From JAFGCL01 sp964423835 (GTDB lineage: Bacteria > Chloroflexota > Dehalococcoidia > UBA2247 > RBG-13-53-26): DNA of 64,000 bases. Shown here piece by piece: positions 8,701-17,699 of the stretch. Made by a program: the position numbers and the translations under genes. The notes below the pieces were generated by a model. It ran no database searches. It was not told the origin of the DNA and saw nothing but the letters and a program-made list of their open reading frames with translations. Every line of letters starts with the position of its first letter. Within the stretch, counting starts at the first letter, position 1. Where the stretch lies: assembly GCA_964423835.1 (NCBI GenBank), contig CAYRGJ010000005.1, forward strand, positions 62,001-126,000, written 5' to 3'.

Positions 8701-9683
8701 GGGCTGCCTCCGCTGGGATCATTCCCATGCAGCTCAAGCCTCTTAAGCAGTCTCCGGGCAGCATAGAGCACCTTGATAAGAGCGTTCTGTATGGTCAAAG
8801 GGAGGATGGACGGGACTATCAACTCCCACCTCCCCAGCAGCCCTGACGGCCCGTATCGCGCTGCTCTAAGGAGATGCTTTACCGCGGCTCGCCGCTGATC
8901 CCCACAGACGTAGGCAGCCACCAGATGCGCCGAACCATACGCCTGCGAACGCGCCTTGATGACGGCCTCCGGCAGAGCCGGCCGCGCATAGAGCTTATCC
9001 ATTAGTCGAATGTGCTCGTCAGCCATCACAATGCCACGCTGTGATACCGTGGCCGAATCAGGGTGCATTCTGAAAGTGGCCAGCGTAGTCGGTATACGAG
9101 CGAACTGCCCGTAAAGTCCCAGTCGAAGCCACAACTCAAAATCCCCCACGTACCTGAAATCGGGATCCCGTAAGCCGGCTCTACCCAGCCAATTGCGTCT
9201 TATGAAGGCACCCGGACCCACACTACAGTGGTGACGCTTCAGCATGGCCATGTAGTCATGCTCGGGGACCTTGATGTGCCTGATCACCTCCGATTTCGGC
9301 CCGATGAAGTTCCAGTCCGGGTAAGCCACCAGCACCTCGGGGCGGGCCTGCATGAAATCAACGGCCGTCTTCACCGCCCCTGGGAGCAGCGGATCGTCCG
9401 AGTTCACCACCGCCACGATGTCGCCCCGGGCCATGCTCAATCCCTTGTTCACGGTCCGAGTCTCACCCATGTTGGGATGTGTTTCCCAGATGATCCGCCC
9501 TTCATAATTCTCCAGTACATCTCTGGTGTTGTCCGTGGAACCGTCATCGAGAACAATGTACTCGATATTGGCGTAGTCCTGACTCAGCACGCTGCAGATG
9601 GTCTCATCCAGGTACGAGGCCCGATTGTAGGCTGGAGTTATGATCGAGACGAGCGGCAGGCTGCCGCCAGCACTGCCGGTCAT
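8697..9683 (-). CDS. Glycosyltransferase family 2
   Basis: The 328-residue GT-A protein has VSIITPAYNRASYLDE, VLDDGSTDNTRDVL, then VAVVNSDDPLLPGAV (metal-binding DD) and VGDFELWLRLGLYG as the acceptor-side block. It resembles the GT2 at 2319-3269 in organisation (NSDD and DFELW/DFDLW), but the two are clearly different in sequence. It is coupled to its neighbours by 4-base overlaps. Donor and acceptor are unknown. Confidence 0.88.
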   Translation of the reverse strand: MTGSAGGSLPLVSIITPAYNRASYLDETICSVLSQDYANIEYIVLDDGSTDNTRDVLENYEGRIIWETHPNMGETRTVNKGLSMARGDIVAVVNSDDPLLPGAVKTAVDFMQARPEVLVAYPDWNFIGPKSEVIRHIKVPEHDYMAMLKRHHCSVGPGAFIRRNWLGRAGLRDPDFRYVGDFELWLRLGLYGQFARIPTTLATFRMHPDSATVSQRGIVMADEHIRLMDKLYARPALPEAVIKARSQAYGSAHLVAAYVCGDQRRAAVKHLLRAARYGPSGLLGRWELIVPSILPLTIQNALIKVLYAARRLLKRLELHGNDPSGGSP

Positions 9684-10822
9684 CTTCTCCCCACCTCTTC
9701 GTAGACGCTCTCCATCCTCCCCACTACGCCCGTCCAGGTGAACTTGTCCAGCACCAGTTGCCGCCCCTGTTCGCCAAAGCGCTTCCTCGCCTCCGGGTCA
9801 CCCAGCATGCGGCGCAGCGCCTGCGCCAGGGCTTCGGCCTCGAAGGGCACCACGTATCCTCCCTGGTCCTTGAGCCAGGGCGAAACCCCGCAGCGGTCGG
9901 TGGCTACCACCGGGGTTCCGCACATGAGGGCTTCCAGCAGCGTAATGCCGAACACCTCGTAGCGCGATGTCAGCACCGAGACATCCGCGTCGACGTATGC
10001 TTCCAGCCTGTCCCTGTGGTAAAGGGGGCCGGGCAGAGTCACCCAGTCCTCCTGCTTCAGGTCCCGTACCAGCTTCTTCAACATGGCCAGATACCCGTCA
10101 TCCGGCCCGGCTATCACCAGCCGCACCCGGCCCGCTTGGGCATCCAGGGAGGCGAAGGCCCGCACCAGCAGGTCCAAGCCCTTGATGCTGTGTATACGGC
10201 CCAGGTACAGCACCAGCTGCTCATCTTCGGCAAGACCATGCTTTGCCCGGAAACGGCCCCGGGGCGGCAGTCCGGCGAACTCCGCCGGGTCGACGGCGTT
10301 CGGCACCACCCTGATCCTGTCAGAAGGCACTCCCATAGATTTGTACTGCTCCACCTCTATGTCGGCAACGGCAACCGCTATAGATGATTGCCTCAACAGA
10401 TCGTATCCGAAGACGGTGTCGAAGAGCCATTTCAGCCTCTGCCTCTCCTCGATCCTCATCACCGTGCCATGGGCCTGCAACAGACAGGGGACTCCGTATG
10501 CCTGGGCGTAGTGAGCCACCGCCACATTCTGGAAGGTCCTGAAGTGATGCAGGTGCACCACGTCGAATCCCCGCAGCTCCCTTCGAGCCGCGCTAACCAT
10601 TCCCGGCGTGACGAAGAGATTGCTCCAACTGCAACTGGTCCGGAAAGAGGAGACCCTGACGCCCTGGAGCGATCCCACGTATGCGGCATCCAGCAGGCGA
10701 TCGCCAGTGTACAGTGTAACGCTGTGACCCTTCCTGGCCAACTCCTGGCAGAGGTGGTAGGTCACTTCAACAGCGCCTCCGAAGGCCGGAGCGAAGAACG
10801 GGGCCACGTGCAGGATCTCCAA
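9680..10822 (-). CDS. Glycosyltransferase family 4
   Basis: The 380-residue GT-B protein begins MEILHVAPFFAPAFGGAVEV, the usual GT4 opening with a glycine-rich acceptor loop. The C-terminal domain has YLGRIHSIKGLDLL and the donor-site block YEVFGITLLEALMCGTPVVA with the E-x7-E pair. It lies in the minus-strand glycan operon, overlapping the next gene by 4 bases and abutting the upstream gene. This is the best-conserved GT4 of the locus; a mannose or GlcNAc transferase is plausible but not demonstrable here. Confidence 0.9.
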   Translation of the reverse strand: MEILHVAPFFAPAFGGAVEVTYHLCQELARKGHSVTLYTGDRLLDAAYVGSLQGVRVSSFRTSCSWSNLFVTPGMVSAARRELRGFDVVHLHHFRTFQNVAVAHYAQAYGVPCLLQAHGTVMRIEERQRLKWLFDTVFGYDLLRQSSIAVAVADIEVEQYKSMGVPSDRIRVVPNAVDPAEFAGLPPRGRFRAKHGLAEDEQLVLYLGRIHSIKGLDLLVRAFASLDAQAGRVRLVIAGPDDGYLAMLKKLVRDLKQEDWVTLPGPLYHRDRLEAYVDADVSVLTSRYEVFGITLLEALMCGTPVVATDRCGVSPWLKDQGGYVVPFEAEALAQALRRMLGDPEARKRFGEQGRQLVLDKFTWTGVVGRMESVYEEVGRR

Positions 10823-11800
10823 CTATGCTCGAGCCCTCCGTACCATGAGTGACACGCCGAACACCACCCGCCTGAGCCCCCACACAACCGCCGCCCATAC
10901 CCACGTGAAATTCCTCAGCGTGAAAAGCCAGGGGAGCAGCAGCACGCGCGGGTCCTTCTTCTTGAACCACAGCTCCACTGTCTCAGGCAGATGCATCATC
11001 GGTATCAGTAGCAGCAGCAGGAGAGCGAAGGGAGAAATGAGGCAGCCAAGGGCTGCAGCCAGCACCAGGCCGACGGTCAGCGGCACCTGTGCCAGCATGC
11101 CCACGCCAACCAACCGGTCCCGGGCCCGGCCGGATTTCCTGGCAATGGACAGGCGGTAGTACGCGTAGTTGTACTGTTGTTTGATATAGCCTCTGAGATC
11201 ATCCCGCCAATAGTGCCTACACCTGGCATCCTTGCACAGGACGAGCTGCCAGCCGGCTGCCTTCAGCCGCCGGCTCAGGTCAGCGTCATACCCGATCTTC
11301 ATATGTTCATCAAGCAGGCCAACCTCGAGCAACGCGCTCTTGAGATAGGCGGTGTTCATTGTATAAAGGTGGTCCGTCAGCCGTGGGCTTTTGTCGAAGC
11401 GCAACTCGACGTCGTATCCCATCAGCTTCCCCACGATGCTGCTGTTGCCCGTGACCGGATACCCTGCCACCGCACCCGCTCTCGGCTCATCGAAGCAGGG
11501 TACTATCTTCCGCATCCAGCCGGGCTCCAGCACGGCATCGGCATCAAGGGACACCACAATGTCATGGTTGCACCTGGTTATCCCGATGTTGGTCGCCCTG
11601 GCTGCCCCCCCATTGGGTACATCCACCAACTGCAACCCAGGGATCCGGGCCAGGACCTCCCGAGTGCCGTCGGTGCTGCCATCGTTGACTACGATGACCT
11701 CGAGGTCTCCGGGCCACTCCTGCGCCAGGGCACTCCGGGCGCATTCTTCGATGGTGCCCTCCGCGTTGTAAGCGGGTATTACGATACTCACACCGCGCAT
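10823..11800 (-). CDS. Membrane-anchored glycosyltransferase family 2
   Basis: The 325-residue protein has an N-terminal GT-A domain (VSIVIPAYNAEGTIEECA, VNDGSTDGTREVL, VVSLDADAVLEPGWM). After residue about 220 come two strongly hydrophobic segments (VGLVLAAALGCLISPFALLLLLLIP and the region around FTWVWAAVVWGL). This is the layout of processive or lipid-linked-substrate GT2 enzymes that work at the cytoplasmic membrane. It follows the polyprenyl-phosphate-transferase-like GT2 in the same operon. Confidence 0.88.
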   Translation of the reverse strand: MRGVSIVIPAYNAEGTIEECARSALAQEWPGDLEVIVVNDGSTDGTREVLARIPGLQLVDVPNGGAARATNIGITRCNHDIVVSLDADAVLEPGWMRKIVPCFDEPRAGAVAGYPVTGNSSIVGKLMGYDVELRFDKSPRLTDHLYTMNTAYLKSALLEVGLLDEHMKIGYDADLSRRLKAAGWQLVLCKDARCRHYWRDDLRGYIKQQYNYAYYRLSIARKSGRARDRLVGVGMLAQVPLTVGLVLAAALGCLISPFALLLLLLIPMMHLPETVELWFKKKDPRVLLLPWLFTLRNFTWVWAAVVWGLRRVVFGVSLMVRRARA

Positions 11801-11822
11801 AATGGGAGTCCCGAGGCGCCGG

Positions 11823-12788
11823 TCAGTGCCGCCCCACGCCCACGTCCACCTCAGCTTCCTCGCTCTTCTGCAACCGCTCCCATTGCCCCCGCAGCAGCTC
11901 CTTCATGGCCTGCAACACTACCGCGGCGAACAGGCCCAGCATCCCCGTCAGGCACAGCAGGATGGCGCCCAGCAGGGTGCCCAACGCCAGGGCCTCGGTC
12001 TCCGAGTAGATGTCCAGCACCCTGATGCCCAGCACAAACCCTCCCGCCAGCAAGGCCAACCCGGGGATGCCGAACAGTACGAACGGCTGCCGCAGGCTGA
12101 GCAGCACCAGCACGCGGTTGAGCACGCTCATCCCGTGTCCCACTGGGTTCCGCTTGGCCCCATCGGCGTAGCTGACCTCGATGGGGACCTCCACCACCTT
12201 CAGCCCCTTGTTGGCGATGGCGAACTGCATCTCGGAGGAGACGGACATGCCGTCTTCGGTGAGATTGAGCAGGCCCATGGCCCGGGCGGAGTAGGCCCGG
12301 TAGCCGCTCTGCGAGTCAGTCAGCTTGTGGCCGGAGCCGACATTGGTGGCCGCATTGAGCACCTGCTGGCCAAATCTGCGGTACAGCGGCGCCCCGTTCG
12401 ACTTGCCCAGGAACCGCGACCCGATGACCACGTCGGCCTCGCCAGCCAGCACGGGCTGCACCAGGCGGGGGATGTCGCGCGCGTCGTGCTGCCCGTCGGC
12501 GTCGATCACCACCAGGACGTCAGCGCCCTGCTCTTTCCCTTTGGCCAGGGCGGTACGCACGGCCGCGCCGTACCCCTTGTTGCCGCCGTGGCTGATCAAG
12601 GTGGCCCCGGCGGCGGCCGCGATCTCGGCGCTGGTATCCGTGGACCCGTCATCAACCACCAGCACCCGGTCCACATACTTGCGTACCGAGAGGACCACGC
12701 TGCCGATGTACCTCTCCTCATTGAAGCACGGGATGCCCGCCACCACCAGGGGCTTGTGGCCGGCACCGTTGCTGCCCGCTCCTGCCAT
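11823..12788 (-). CDS. GT2, dolichyl/polyprenyl-phosphate glycosyltransferase-like, with C-terminal membrane segments
   Basis: The catalytic domain reads VVAGIPCFNEERYIGS, VVDDGSTDTSAEIA, VVIDADGQHDARDIP and SRFLG, which is the DPM1-type subgroup. Two C-terminal membrane helices follow (FGIPGLALLAGGFVLGI and LGTLLGAILLCLTGMLGLFAAVVL). Such enzymes load a sugar onto a polyprenyl phosphate. I take the ATG at 12788; an in-frame ATG at 12860 would add 24 residues without homology or a ribosome site. It is the first gene of the minus-strand glycan operon. Confidence 0.88.
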   Translation of the reverse strand: MAGAGSNGAGHKPLVVAGIPCFNEERYIGSVVLSVRKYVDRVLVVDDGSTDTSAEIAAAAGATLISHGGNKGYGAAVRTALAKGKEQGADVLVVIDADGQHDARDIPRLVQPVLAGEADVVIGSRFLGKSNGAPLYRRFGQQVLNAATNVGSGHKLTDSQSGYRAYSARAMGLLNLTEDGMSVSSEMQFAIANKGLKVVEVPIEVSYADGAKRNPVGHGMSVLNRVLVLLSLRQPFVLFGIPGLALLAGGFVLGIRVLDIYSETEALALGTLLGAILLCLTGMLGLFAAVVLQAMKELLRGQWERLQKSEEAEVDVGVGRH

Positions 12789-12926
12789 TACCTCAACGAC
12801 CCGATCCGCGCATCCCGCCGCCTTCCACGGCACAGCGTGAGCGCGCCTAATGTATATCATCGAATAGGCTCATTTGCAATAGGAGGCGACCACTGCCAGC
12901 ACGCAGCGCCGCCCTTCTGCCGGCCC

Positions 12927-13541
12927 CTACCGCTGCTCCAGGTGGCCAGTGTCGTTCATCACCTTGAGCTTCAGACGGGCGCCGTCCCGCTCGATGATGG
13001 TCAGGGAGGCGTTGCCTACCTCCAGCCGGCGGTAGATGGCCATGCTCGCCCCCAGGCACTGGGCCACCAGCAGCCTGACAATGACGTCGTGGGTGACGGC
13101 CAGCACCATCTTGCCTTCGGCCCCGTCGGTGATGCGGCCGAATGCCTCAGCCGCCCTGTCCCGAACCTCCCCCAGGCTCTCTCCGCCGGGCATGCGGAAG
13201 TCCCCGGGTTTGGTCCGCCAGGTCTTCCACAGCTCCGGGTAACGGGCGGCGATGTCCATGGCGAACAGGCCCTCCCAGTCGCCTATGCGCATCTCCCCCA
13301 GCTCCGGCATGGTCTCCACCGGCAGCGAGTGCGGCCCGGCGCTGATCTCGGCCGTGCGCAGCGCCCGGCTCAGGGGGCTGGAGTAGACCGCGGCTATGGG
13401 CCACCGGTCCAGCCGCCGCGCCAGCTTCTCCGCCTGTTGCAGCCCCGTCTGGTTGAGACCCTGGTCGATCCAGCCCATGTAGCGGGCGTTGACGTTCCAG
13501 TCCGTCTGGCCGTGCCGTACCAGTACCAGAGTCGCCGTCAT
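12927..13541 (-). CDS. Histidine phosphatase family protein (phosphoglycerate mutase-like)
   Basis: The 204-residue protein has the phosphohistidine motif LVLVRHGQTDWN near the N-terminus, then SSPLSRALRTAE, the acid residue in GDWEG, and the second histidine in AVTHDVIVRLL. The length and the GLNQTGLQQAEKL block match the CobC/GpmB-like branch, which dephosphorylates small phosphoesters. The substrate cannot be told from sequence; there is no cobalamin gene nearby. It lies 4 bases downstream of ychF on the same strand. Confidence 0.88.
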   Translation of the reverse strand: MTATLVLVRHGQTDWNVNARYMGWIDQGLNQTGLQQAEKLARRLDRWPIAAVYSSPLSRALRTAEISAGPHSLPVETMPELGEMRIGDWEGLFAMDIAARYPELWKTWRTKPGDFRMPGGESLGEVRDRAAEAFGRITDGAEGKMVLAVTHDVIVRLLVAQCLGASMAIYRRLEVGNASLTIIERDGARLKLKVMNDTGHLEQR

Positions 13542-13545
13542 GTTC

Positions 13546-14628
13546 TCACACGCTGAACAGGAAGGTGATCACGTCCCCGTCCTGCACCAGGTAGGTCTTG
13601 CCCTCCAGCCGCAGCAGCCCGTGCTTCTTGGCCTCCGCCATGCTGCCGCTCTTCACCAGGTCCGGGTAGGCCACCACCTCGGCCCGGATGAATCCCCTCT
13701 CCATGTCCGAGTGAATCTTCCCGGCCGCTCGCGGCGCCGGGGTGTCCCTCCGCACGCTCCAGGCCCGGACCTCGCCGTGGGCCGTGCTGAAGAACGAAAT
13801 CATCCCCAGGAGCTCGTACGACAGCCTGATCGCCCGCTGCAGGGCCCCTTCGCTCACCCCCATGTCCGCTCGGAACTCCGCCGCCTCGGCCTCCTCCAGC
13901 TGCGCCAGCTCCATCTCCAGCTTCCCGCATATGGCCGCCGCCGGGAACCCCGGGAACCTCTGGCGCGACTCCGCCTCCAGGGCTGCTGCCTGCGGCAGCT
14001 GCTCCTCGCCGATGTTGAGGACCACCAGCACCGGCCGGCTGCTCAGCAGCTGGTAGCTCTCCGCCGCCCGGGCCTCGTCTGGCGAGAGGCCCTGGTCCCT
14101 CACCGCCACTCCGCTCTCCAGGGCTGCCTTGAGCTTCTCCACCAGGGCCCGCTCCTTGATCAGGGCATCGCGCTCGGCCGAGCGGGGCCCCTTGAGGGAT
14201 TCGCCGATGCGCTCCAGCCGGCGCTCAGCGATGGCCAGGTCACCCAGCACCAGCTCCTCGCCCACGGCCGCGATGTCCCGCCAGGGGTCCACGCCGCCCG
14301 GCGCCGGCACGGCCTCATCGCCGAAGGCCCGGGCCACCACGATCAGGGCGTCCGTCTTCGTCAGGTGGCTGCGAGCCGGCCCGCTCAGGCCTTCCTTCCG
14401 GTCGGCCGCCAGGGCCACATCCACGTACTTGACCTCGGCCGGCACCAGCCTCTTCGGCTTGAGCAACGAGGCCAGGCCCTCCAGGCGCTCGTCCGCCACC
14501 TTCACCACGCCCACGTTGGGCTCCACCCCCGCCGCGGCGAAGGCCCGGGTCTCCGCCTTGCCCCGGGCAAGCGCATTGAAGATGGTGGTTTTTCCGCTCT
14601 TGGGCAGCCCGATGATGCCGATCTCCAT
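13546..14628 (-). CDS. ychF: Redox-regulated ATPase YchF (Obg-family, TGS domain)
   Basis: This 360-residue Obg-family NTPase begins MEIGIIGLPKSGKTTIFNAL with the P-loop. A central coiled-coil stretch follows (IAERRLERIGESLKG to LVEKLKAALESG). LVVLNIGEE occupies the G4 position, where YchF prefers ATP to GTP. The C-terminal TGS domain contains RDTPAPRAAGKIHSDMERGFIRAEVV. YchF binds ribosomes and acts in stress and translation control. The length matches the family, and it is probably cotranscribed with the downstream phosphatase. Confidence 0.93.
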   Translation of the reverse strand: MEIGIIGLPKSGKTTIFNALARGKAETRAFAAAGVEPNVGVVKVADERLEGLASLLKPKRLVPAEVKYVDVALAADRKEGLSGPARSHLTKTDALIVVARAFGDEAVPAPGGVDPWRDIAAVGEELVLGDLAIAERRLERIGESLKGPRSAERDALIKERALVEKLKAALESGVAVRDQGLSPDEARAAESYQLLSSRPVLVVLNIGEEQLPQAAALEAESRQRFPGFPAAAICGKLEMELAQLEEAEAAEFRADMGVSEGALQRAIRLSYELLGMISFFSTAHGEVRAWSVRRDTPAPRAAGKIHSDMERGFIRAEVVAYPDLVKSGSMAEAKKHGLLRLEGKTYLVQDGDVITFLFSV

Positions 14629-14944
14629 GAATCGCCTCGCCGGGTCGACCTCTGCGCCAGGCGCTCTGTCAGATGACGTACAGGCCGGCGCCAGCCTCCC
14701 GCATGCAGCCCTAGCTTATCACAGCCCTCCGCCGCCCGCCATCGGGGGCATTATCCCCGGTTTGGGGCCCCCGGCGGGCAGGGTGTCCCACGGAGATCGT
14801 CGGCCCCAGTTCGCCTGACCCGCCGGGGCCACTTTGGAGCGCCATCTTCGCCGACGCCCGCCCGGGCCGGCGACAAAGGGCCAACCACCGACTGTAGTGG
14901 GGCAGCGCCCACCCCCGGGTGGTACAATATGACGGGCGCGCCGC
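14629..14944. other. Divergent intergenic region between ychF and holA
   Basis: This 316-bp gap has no convincing gene in either direction. Before holA a -10-like TACAAT lies at about 14922-14927, only 18 bases from the ATG, so the holA leader would be very short; I see no good -35 at the right distance. The middle is rich in GC runs such as GGGGGCATTATCCCCGG (about 14745-14760), which can fold but has no following T-tract. Confidence 0.5.
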
Positions 14945-15916
14945 ATGATACACGTCCTCTATGGTGCCGACAACTTCTCCCTCCAGAAGGCCCTGGATGA
15001 GATCAAGGGCACCCTGGGCGACAGGGAGTCCCTGGCGCTGAACACCACCTTCCTGGACGGCCGGCGCCTGACGCCCGCGCCGGTCATCGAGGCCTGCAAC
15101 ACCATCCCCTTCCTGGCCAACTGGCGCCTGGTCATCGTGGAAGGGCTCCTGGAGAGGTTCGAGCCGGCTGCCACCGGCAAGCGGCCCGAGGTCAGCGAGT
15201 GGCAGGCGCTGGTCGACTTCCTGCCCGCCAAACCGTCCTCGACGGTTCTGGCCTTCATCGATGGCAAGCTGACGCGGGCCAACCCCCTCCTGCGGAAGCT
15301 GGGCAAGCTGGCCACGATGGCCGAGTTCCCGCCCCTCAGGGGCCCTGCCCTGACGGCCTGGATCGCGGCCCGCGCCAAGGCCCAGGGATCGGCCATGTCC
15401 CCCCGCGCCGCCCGGCTGCTGGCCCTCACCGCCGGCGATGACCTGTGGGTGCTGTCCAGCGAGATCGAGAAGCTTTCCCTGTACGCTTTGGGCCGGCGCA
15501 TAGAGGAGGAGGACGTGCAGCTGGTGACCAGCTCCGTCCGGGAGGTGTCCATCTTCAACGTGATCGACGCCATGGCCGATAAGAGGCTGCCCGCGGCCAT
15601 GCAGATGCTACATCAGCTGCTGATCGAGGGCACGGCTCCCACCCACCTGCTGACCATGATGTCCCGGCAGGTGCGGCTCATGGTGATAGCGAAGGACTTC
15701 GGCCGCACCCGTCCTTCCCCGGAGGAGCAGCGGCGGCAGCTGGGCGTGTCGGCCAACTACCCCCTGCAGAGGCTGCTGGAGCAGAGCGCCCGCCACTCCC
15801 TGGATCGGCTCATGGACATCTACCAGAGAATACTCGACACCGACCTGGCCATGAAGACCGGCAAATGGTCGGACGAGCTGGCCCTGGACCTCCTCATGGT
15901 CGAGGTCGCCGCCTAG
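14945..15916 (+). CDS. holA: DNA polymerase III subunit delta
   Basis: The 323-residue protein opens MIHVLYGADNFSLQKALDEI, the HolA signature (YGxDxF). It continues with the degenerate clamp-loader AAA fold and a C-terminal collar domain (SIFNVIDAMADKRLPAAMQMLHQLL, then HSLDRLMDIYQRILDTDLAMKTG). Delta is the wrench that opens the beta sliding clamp in the clamp loader. The length fits the family. No ribosome site is obvious before the ATG, consistent with a short or leaderless message from the TACAAT at 14922. Confidence 0.9.
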   Translation: MIHVLYGADNFSLQKALDEIKGTLGDRESLALNTTFLDGRRLTPAPVIEACNTIPFLANWRLVIVEGLLERFEPAATGKRPEVSEWQALVDFLPAKPSSTVLAFIDGKLTRANPLLRKLGKLATMAEFPPLRGPALTAWIAARAKAQGSAMSPRAARLLALTAGDDLWVLSSEIEKLSLYALGRRIEEEDVQLVTSSVREVSIFNVIDAMADKRLPAAMQMLHQLLIEGTAPTHLLTMMSRQVRLMVIAKDFGRTRPSPEEQRRQLGVSANYPLQRLLEQSARHSLDRLMDIYQRILDTDLAMKTGKWSDELALDLLMVEVAA

Positions 15917-16052
15917 CGCCTCATATTCGGCGGTCAATGCGGCCCAACCGGACTCTGTGCGCACTCGCCGCCGACTTGCCTGCCGGCCCGATCTCATCTG
16001 ATTGGACACGGCCGACAGTGAAGTGCTAAGATCGGGGCGGATTTCACTTGAC

Positions 16053-17699
16053 ATGAGCAAGCCAGTCCCGTCCCCGAAGACTCCCGACCTTGAGTACATC
16101 TTTCATCCCCGGTCCATCGCCGTGGTGGGAGCGGCCACCGACCCGGTGCACTGGTGGGTCAACGAGTACTACATCGACCCCCTGATTAAGCTGGGCTACA
16201 CCGGCCAGGTCTACGCCGTCAACCCCAAAGGGGGCGAGGCCCGGGGCATAAAGATCTACCGCAGCCTTTCGGAGATCGAAGGCCCCATCGACCACGTGGT
16301 CAGCGCCATCCCGGCCCGCCACTGCCCGGAGTTGGTCCGCGAGTGCCGGGACCGGGGCGTCAAGGTGGTTCAGTTCTTCACCGCCGGCTTCGCCGAGACG
16401 GGTGACCCGGAGGGCATCGCCCTTCAGAACGAGATCGTGGAGATCGCCCGGGGCAGCGGCATGCGCCTGCTGGGGCCCAACTGCATGGGCCTCTACTGCC
16501 CGGCCACCCGAATCAGCTTCTGCTTCAACTACCCCCGGGAGCCCGGCCCGGTGGGCCTCATCAGCCAGAGCGGCAGCAACTCCACCTACGTGGTCCGCAG
16601 CGCCGTGGTCCGGGGGCTGCGCTTCAGCAAGGTGATCAGCCACGGCAATGCGTGCGACATCAATGAGTGCGACCTCCTGGAGTACCTGGCCGACGATCCG
16701 GAGACGAAGGTCATCGCGGCCTACATCGAGGGCATCAAGGACGGCCCCCGGTTCCGCCGGGGGCTGGCCCGGGCGGCGGCCCTCAAGCCGGTGGTCATCT
16801 ACAAGGGCGGATACTCCGAGGGCGGTGGACGTGCCGCGGCCACCCACACCGGCTCCCTGGCCGGCTCCTATGCCGCGTTCGAGGCCCTGCTCCGGCAGGC
16901 CGGAGCGATCCCGGTCCAGAGCGTGGGCCAGATGGTGGACGTGCTGGTGGCCCTGCTGCGCATGAAGGTGCCGCGGGGCCCGAACGTCTGCGTCGTGGGC
17001 AACGGCGGGGGCGGCAGCGTCCTGGCCACCGATGAGTTCGAGAGGGCCGGCTTCAGGCTGCCTCCCATCCCGCCCCAGATCACGGAACACGTGCGGCGGC
17101 TGGTGCCGGCCGCCGGCAGCATGCAGCGCAACCCCATCGACGCCGCCCCTCTGATGGGCATCCAGCAGGCCCTCTTCCTGGAGAAATCCGGCGTTACTGA
17201 GTGGGAGAAGAACCTCTGGGCCGCCCGATTCCAGAGGGGGGACGGGGCCATGGGGGACTTCATCGGCGCCCTGGACGACTGGCCGGGGCTGGACTTCCTG
17301 CTGGTGCACTACTGCATCGACTCGGTTCCGGGAGGGCTATACGGCTGGCAGCAGACCACCGGCGGCGGGCCGGCCATCTTGGCGGCACGGGAATCGCGCC
17401 TCCCTGTGGCCACGGTCATCCACTTCACCGCCAACGAGATCTCCTGGATCAAGTCCCAGAAGCTGCGGCAGCTCTGCATCGACTGCGGCTTCCCCCTCTT
17501 CCTGTCGGTTAAGGGGGCGGCCAGGGCCATCCGCACCCTGATGGAGTTCGACCGGCAGCACCCGGGGATGATTGAGGCGCTGCAGGCCTCCCTGCCGCCG
17601 CCGGCCATTGGGCTGCCGGCTACTCGCTCGATCACCGGTACAGCGGGTTGCCGGTCAGGATACGGTATACCTCCCGGTACCTCTCCGAAGTCCTCCTGA
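16053..17699 (+). CDS. CoA-binding / NDP-forming acyl-CoA synthetase-like protein without ATP-grasp domain
   Basis: Start chosen at the ATG at 16053; an upstream in-frame TTG at 16002 gives a tail without homology. Over 548 residues the CoA-binding Rossmann domain comes first (IFHPRSIAVVGAATDP, VNPKGGEARG, GPNCMGLYCP). A succinyl-CoA-ligase-like domain follows, with GLISQSGSNS and the phospho-His block THTGSLAGS. NDP-forming acyl-CoA synthetases normally add an ATP-grasp domain; here the protein ends without it, so the partner subunit must be elsewhere or the reaction differs. Its last 68 bases overlap the end of purC tail to tail, and the final 30 residues look non-conserved. Confidence 0.8.
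   Translation: MSKPVPSPKTPDLEYIFHPRSIAVVGAATDPVHWWVNEYYIDPLIKLGYTGQVYAVNPKGGEARGIKIYRSLSEIEGPIDHVVSAIPARHCPELVRECRDRGVKVVQFFTAGFAETGDPEGIALQNEIVEIARGSGMRLLGPNCMGLYCPATRISFCFNYPREPGPVGLISQSGSNSTYVVRSAVVRGLRFSKVISHGNACDINECDLLEYLADDPETKVIAAYIEGIKDGPRFRRGLARAAALKPVVIYKGGYSEGGGRAAATHTGSLAGSYAAFEALLRQAGAIPVQSVGQMVDVLVALLRMKVPRGPNVCVVGNGGGGSVLATDEFERAGFRLPPIPPQITEHVRRLVPAAGSMQRNPIDAAPLMGIQQALFLEKSGVTEWEKNLWAARFQRGDGAMGDFIGALDDWPGLDFLLVHYCIDSVPGGLYGWQQTTGGGPAILAARESRLPVATVIHFTANEISWIKSQKLRQLCIDCGFPLFLSVKGAARAIRTLMEFDRQHPGMIEALQASLPPPAIGLPATRSITGTAGCRSGYGIPPGTSPKSS

Noticed and set aside
11802..13556. Open frame of 584 codons on the plus strand
   Set aside because: It lies opposite the GT2 and phosphatase genes and has His/Gln/Pro-rich composition typical of antisense frames in GC-rich DNA.
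16044..17309. Open frame of 421 codons on the minus strand
   Set aside because: It is antisense to the acyl-CoA synthetase-like gene, whose motifs are clear.
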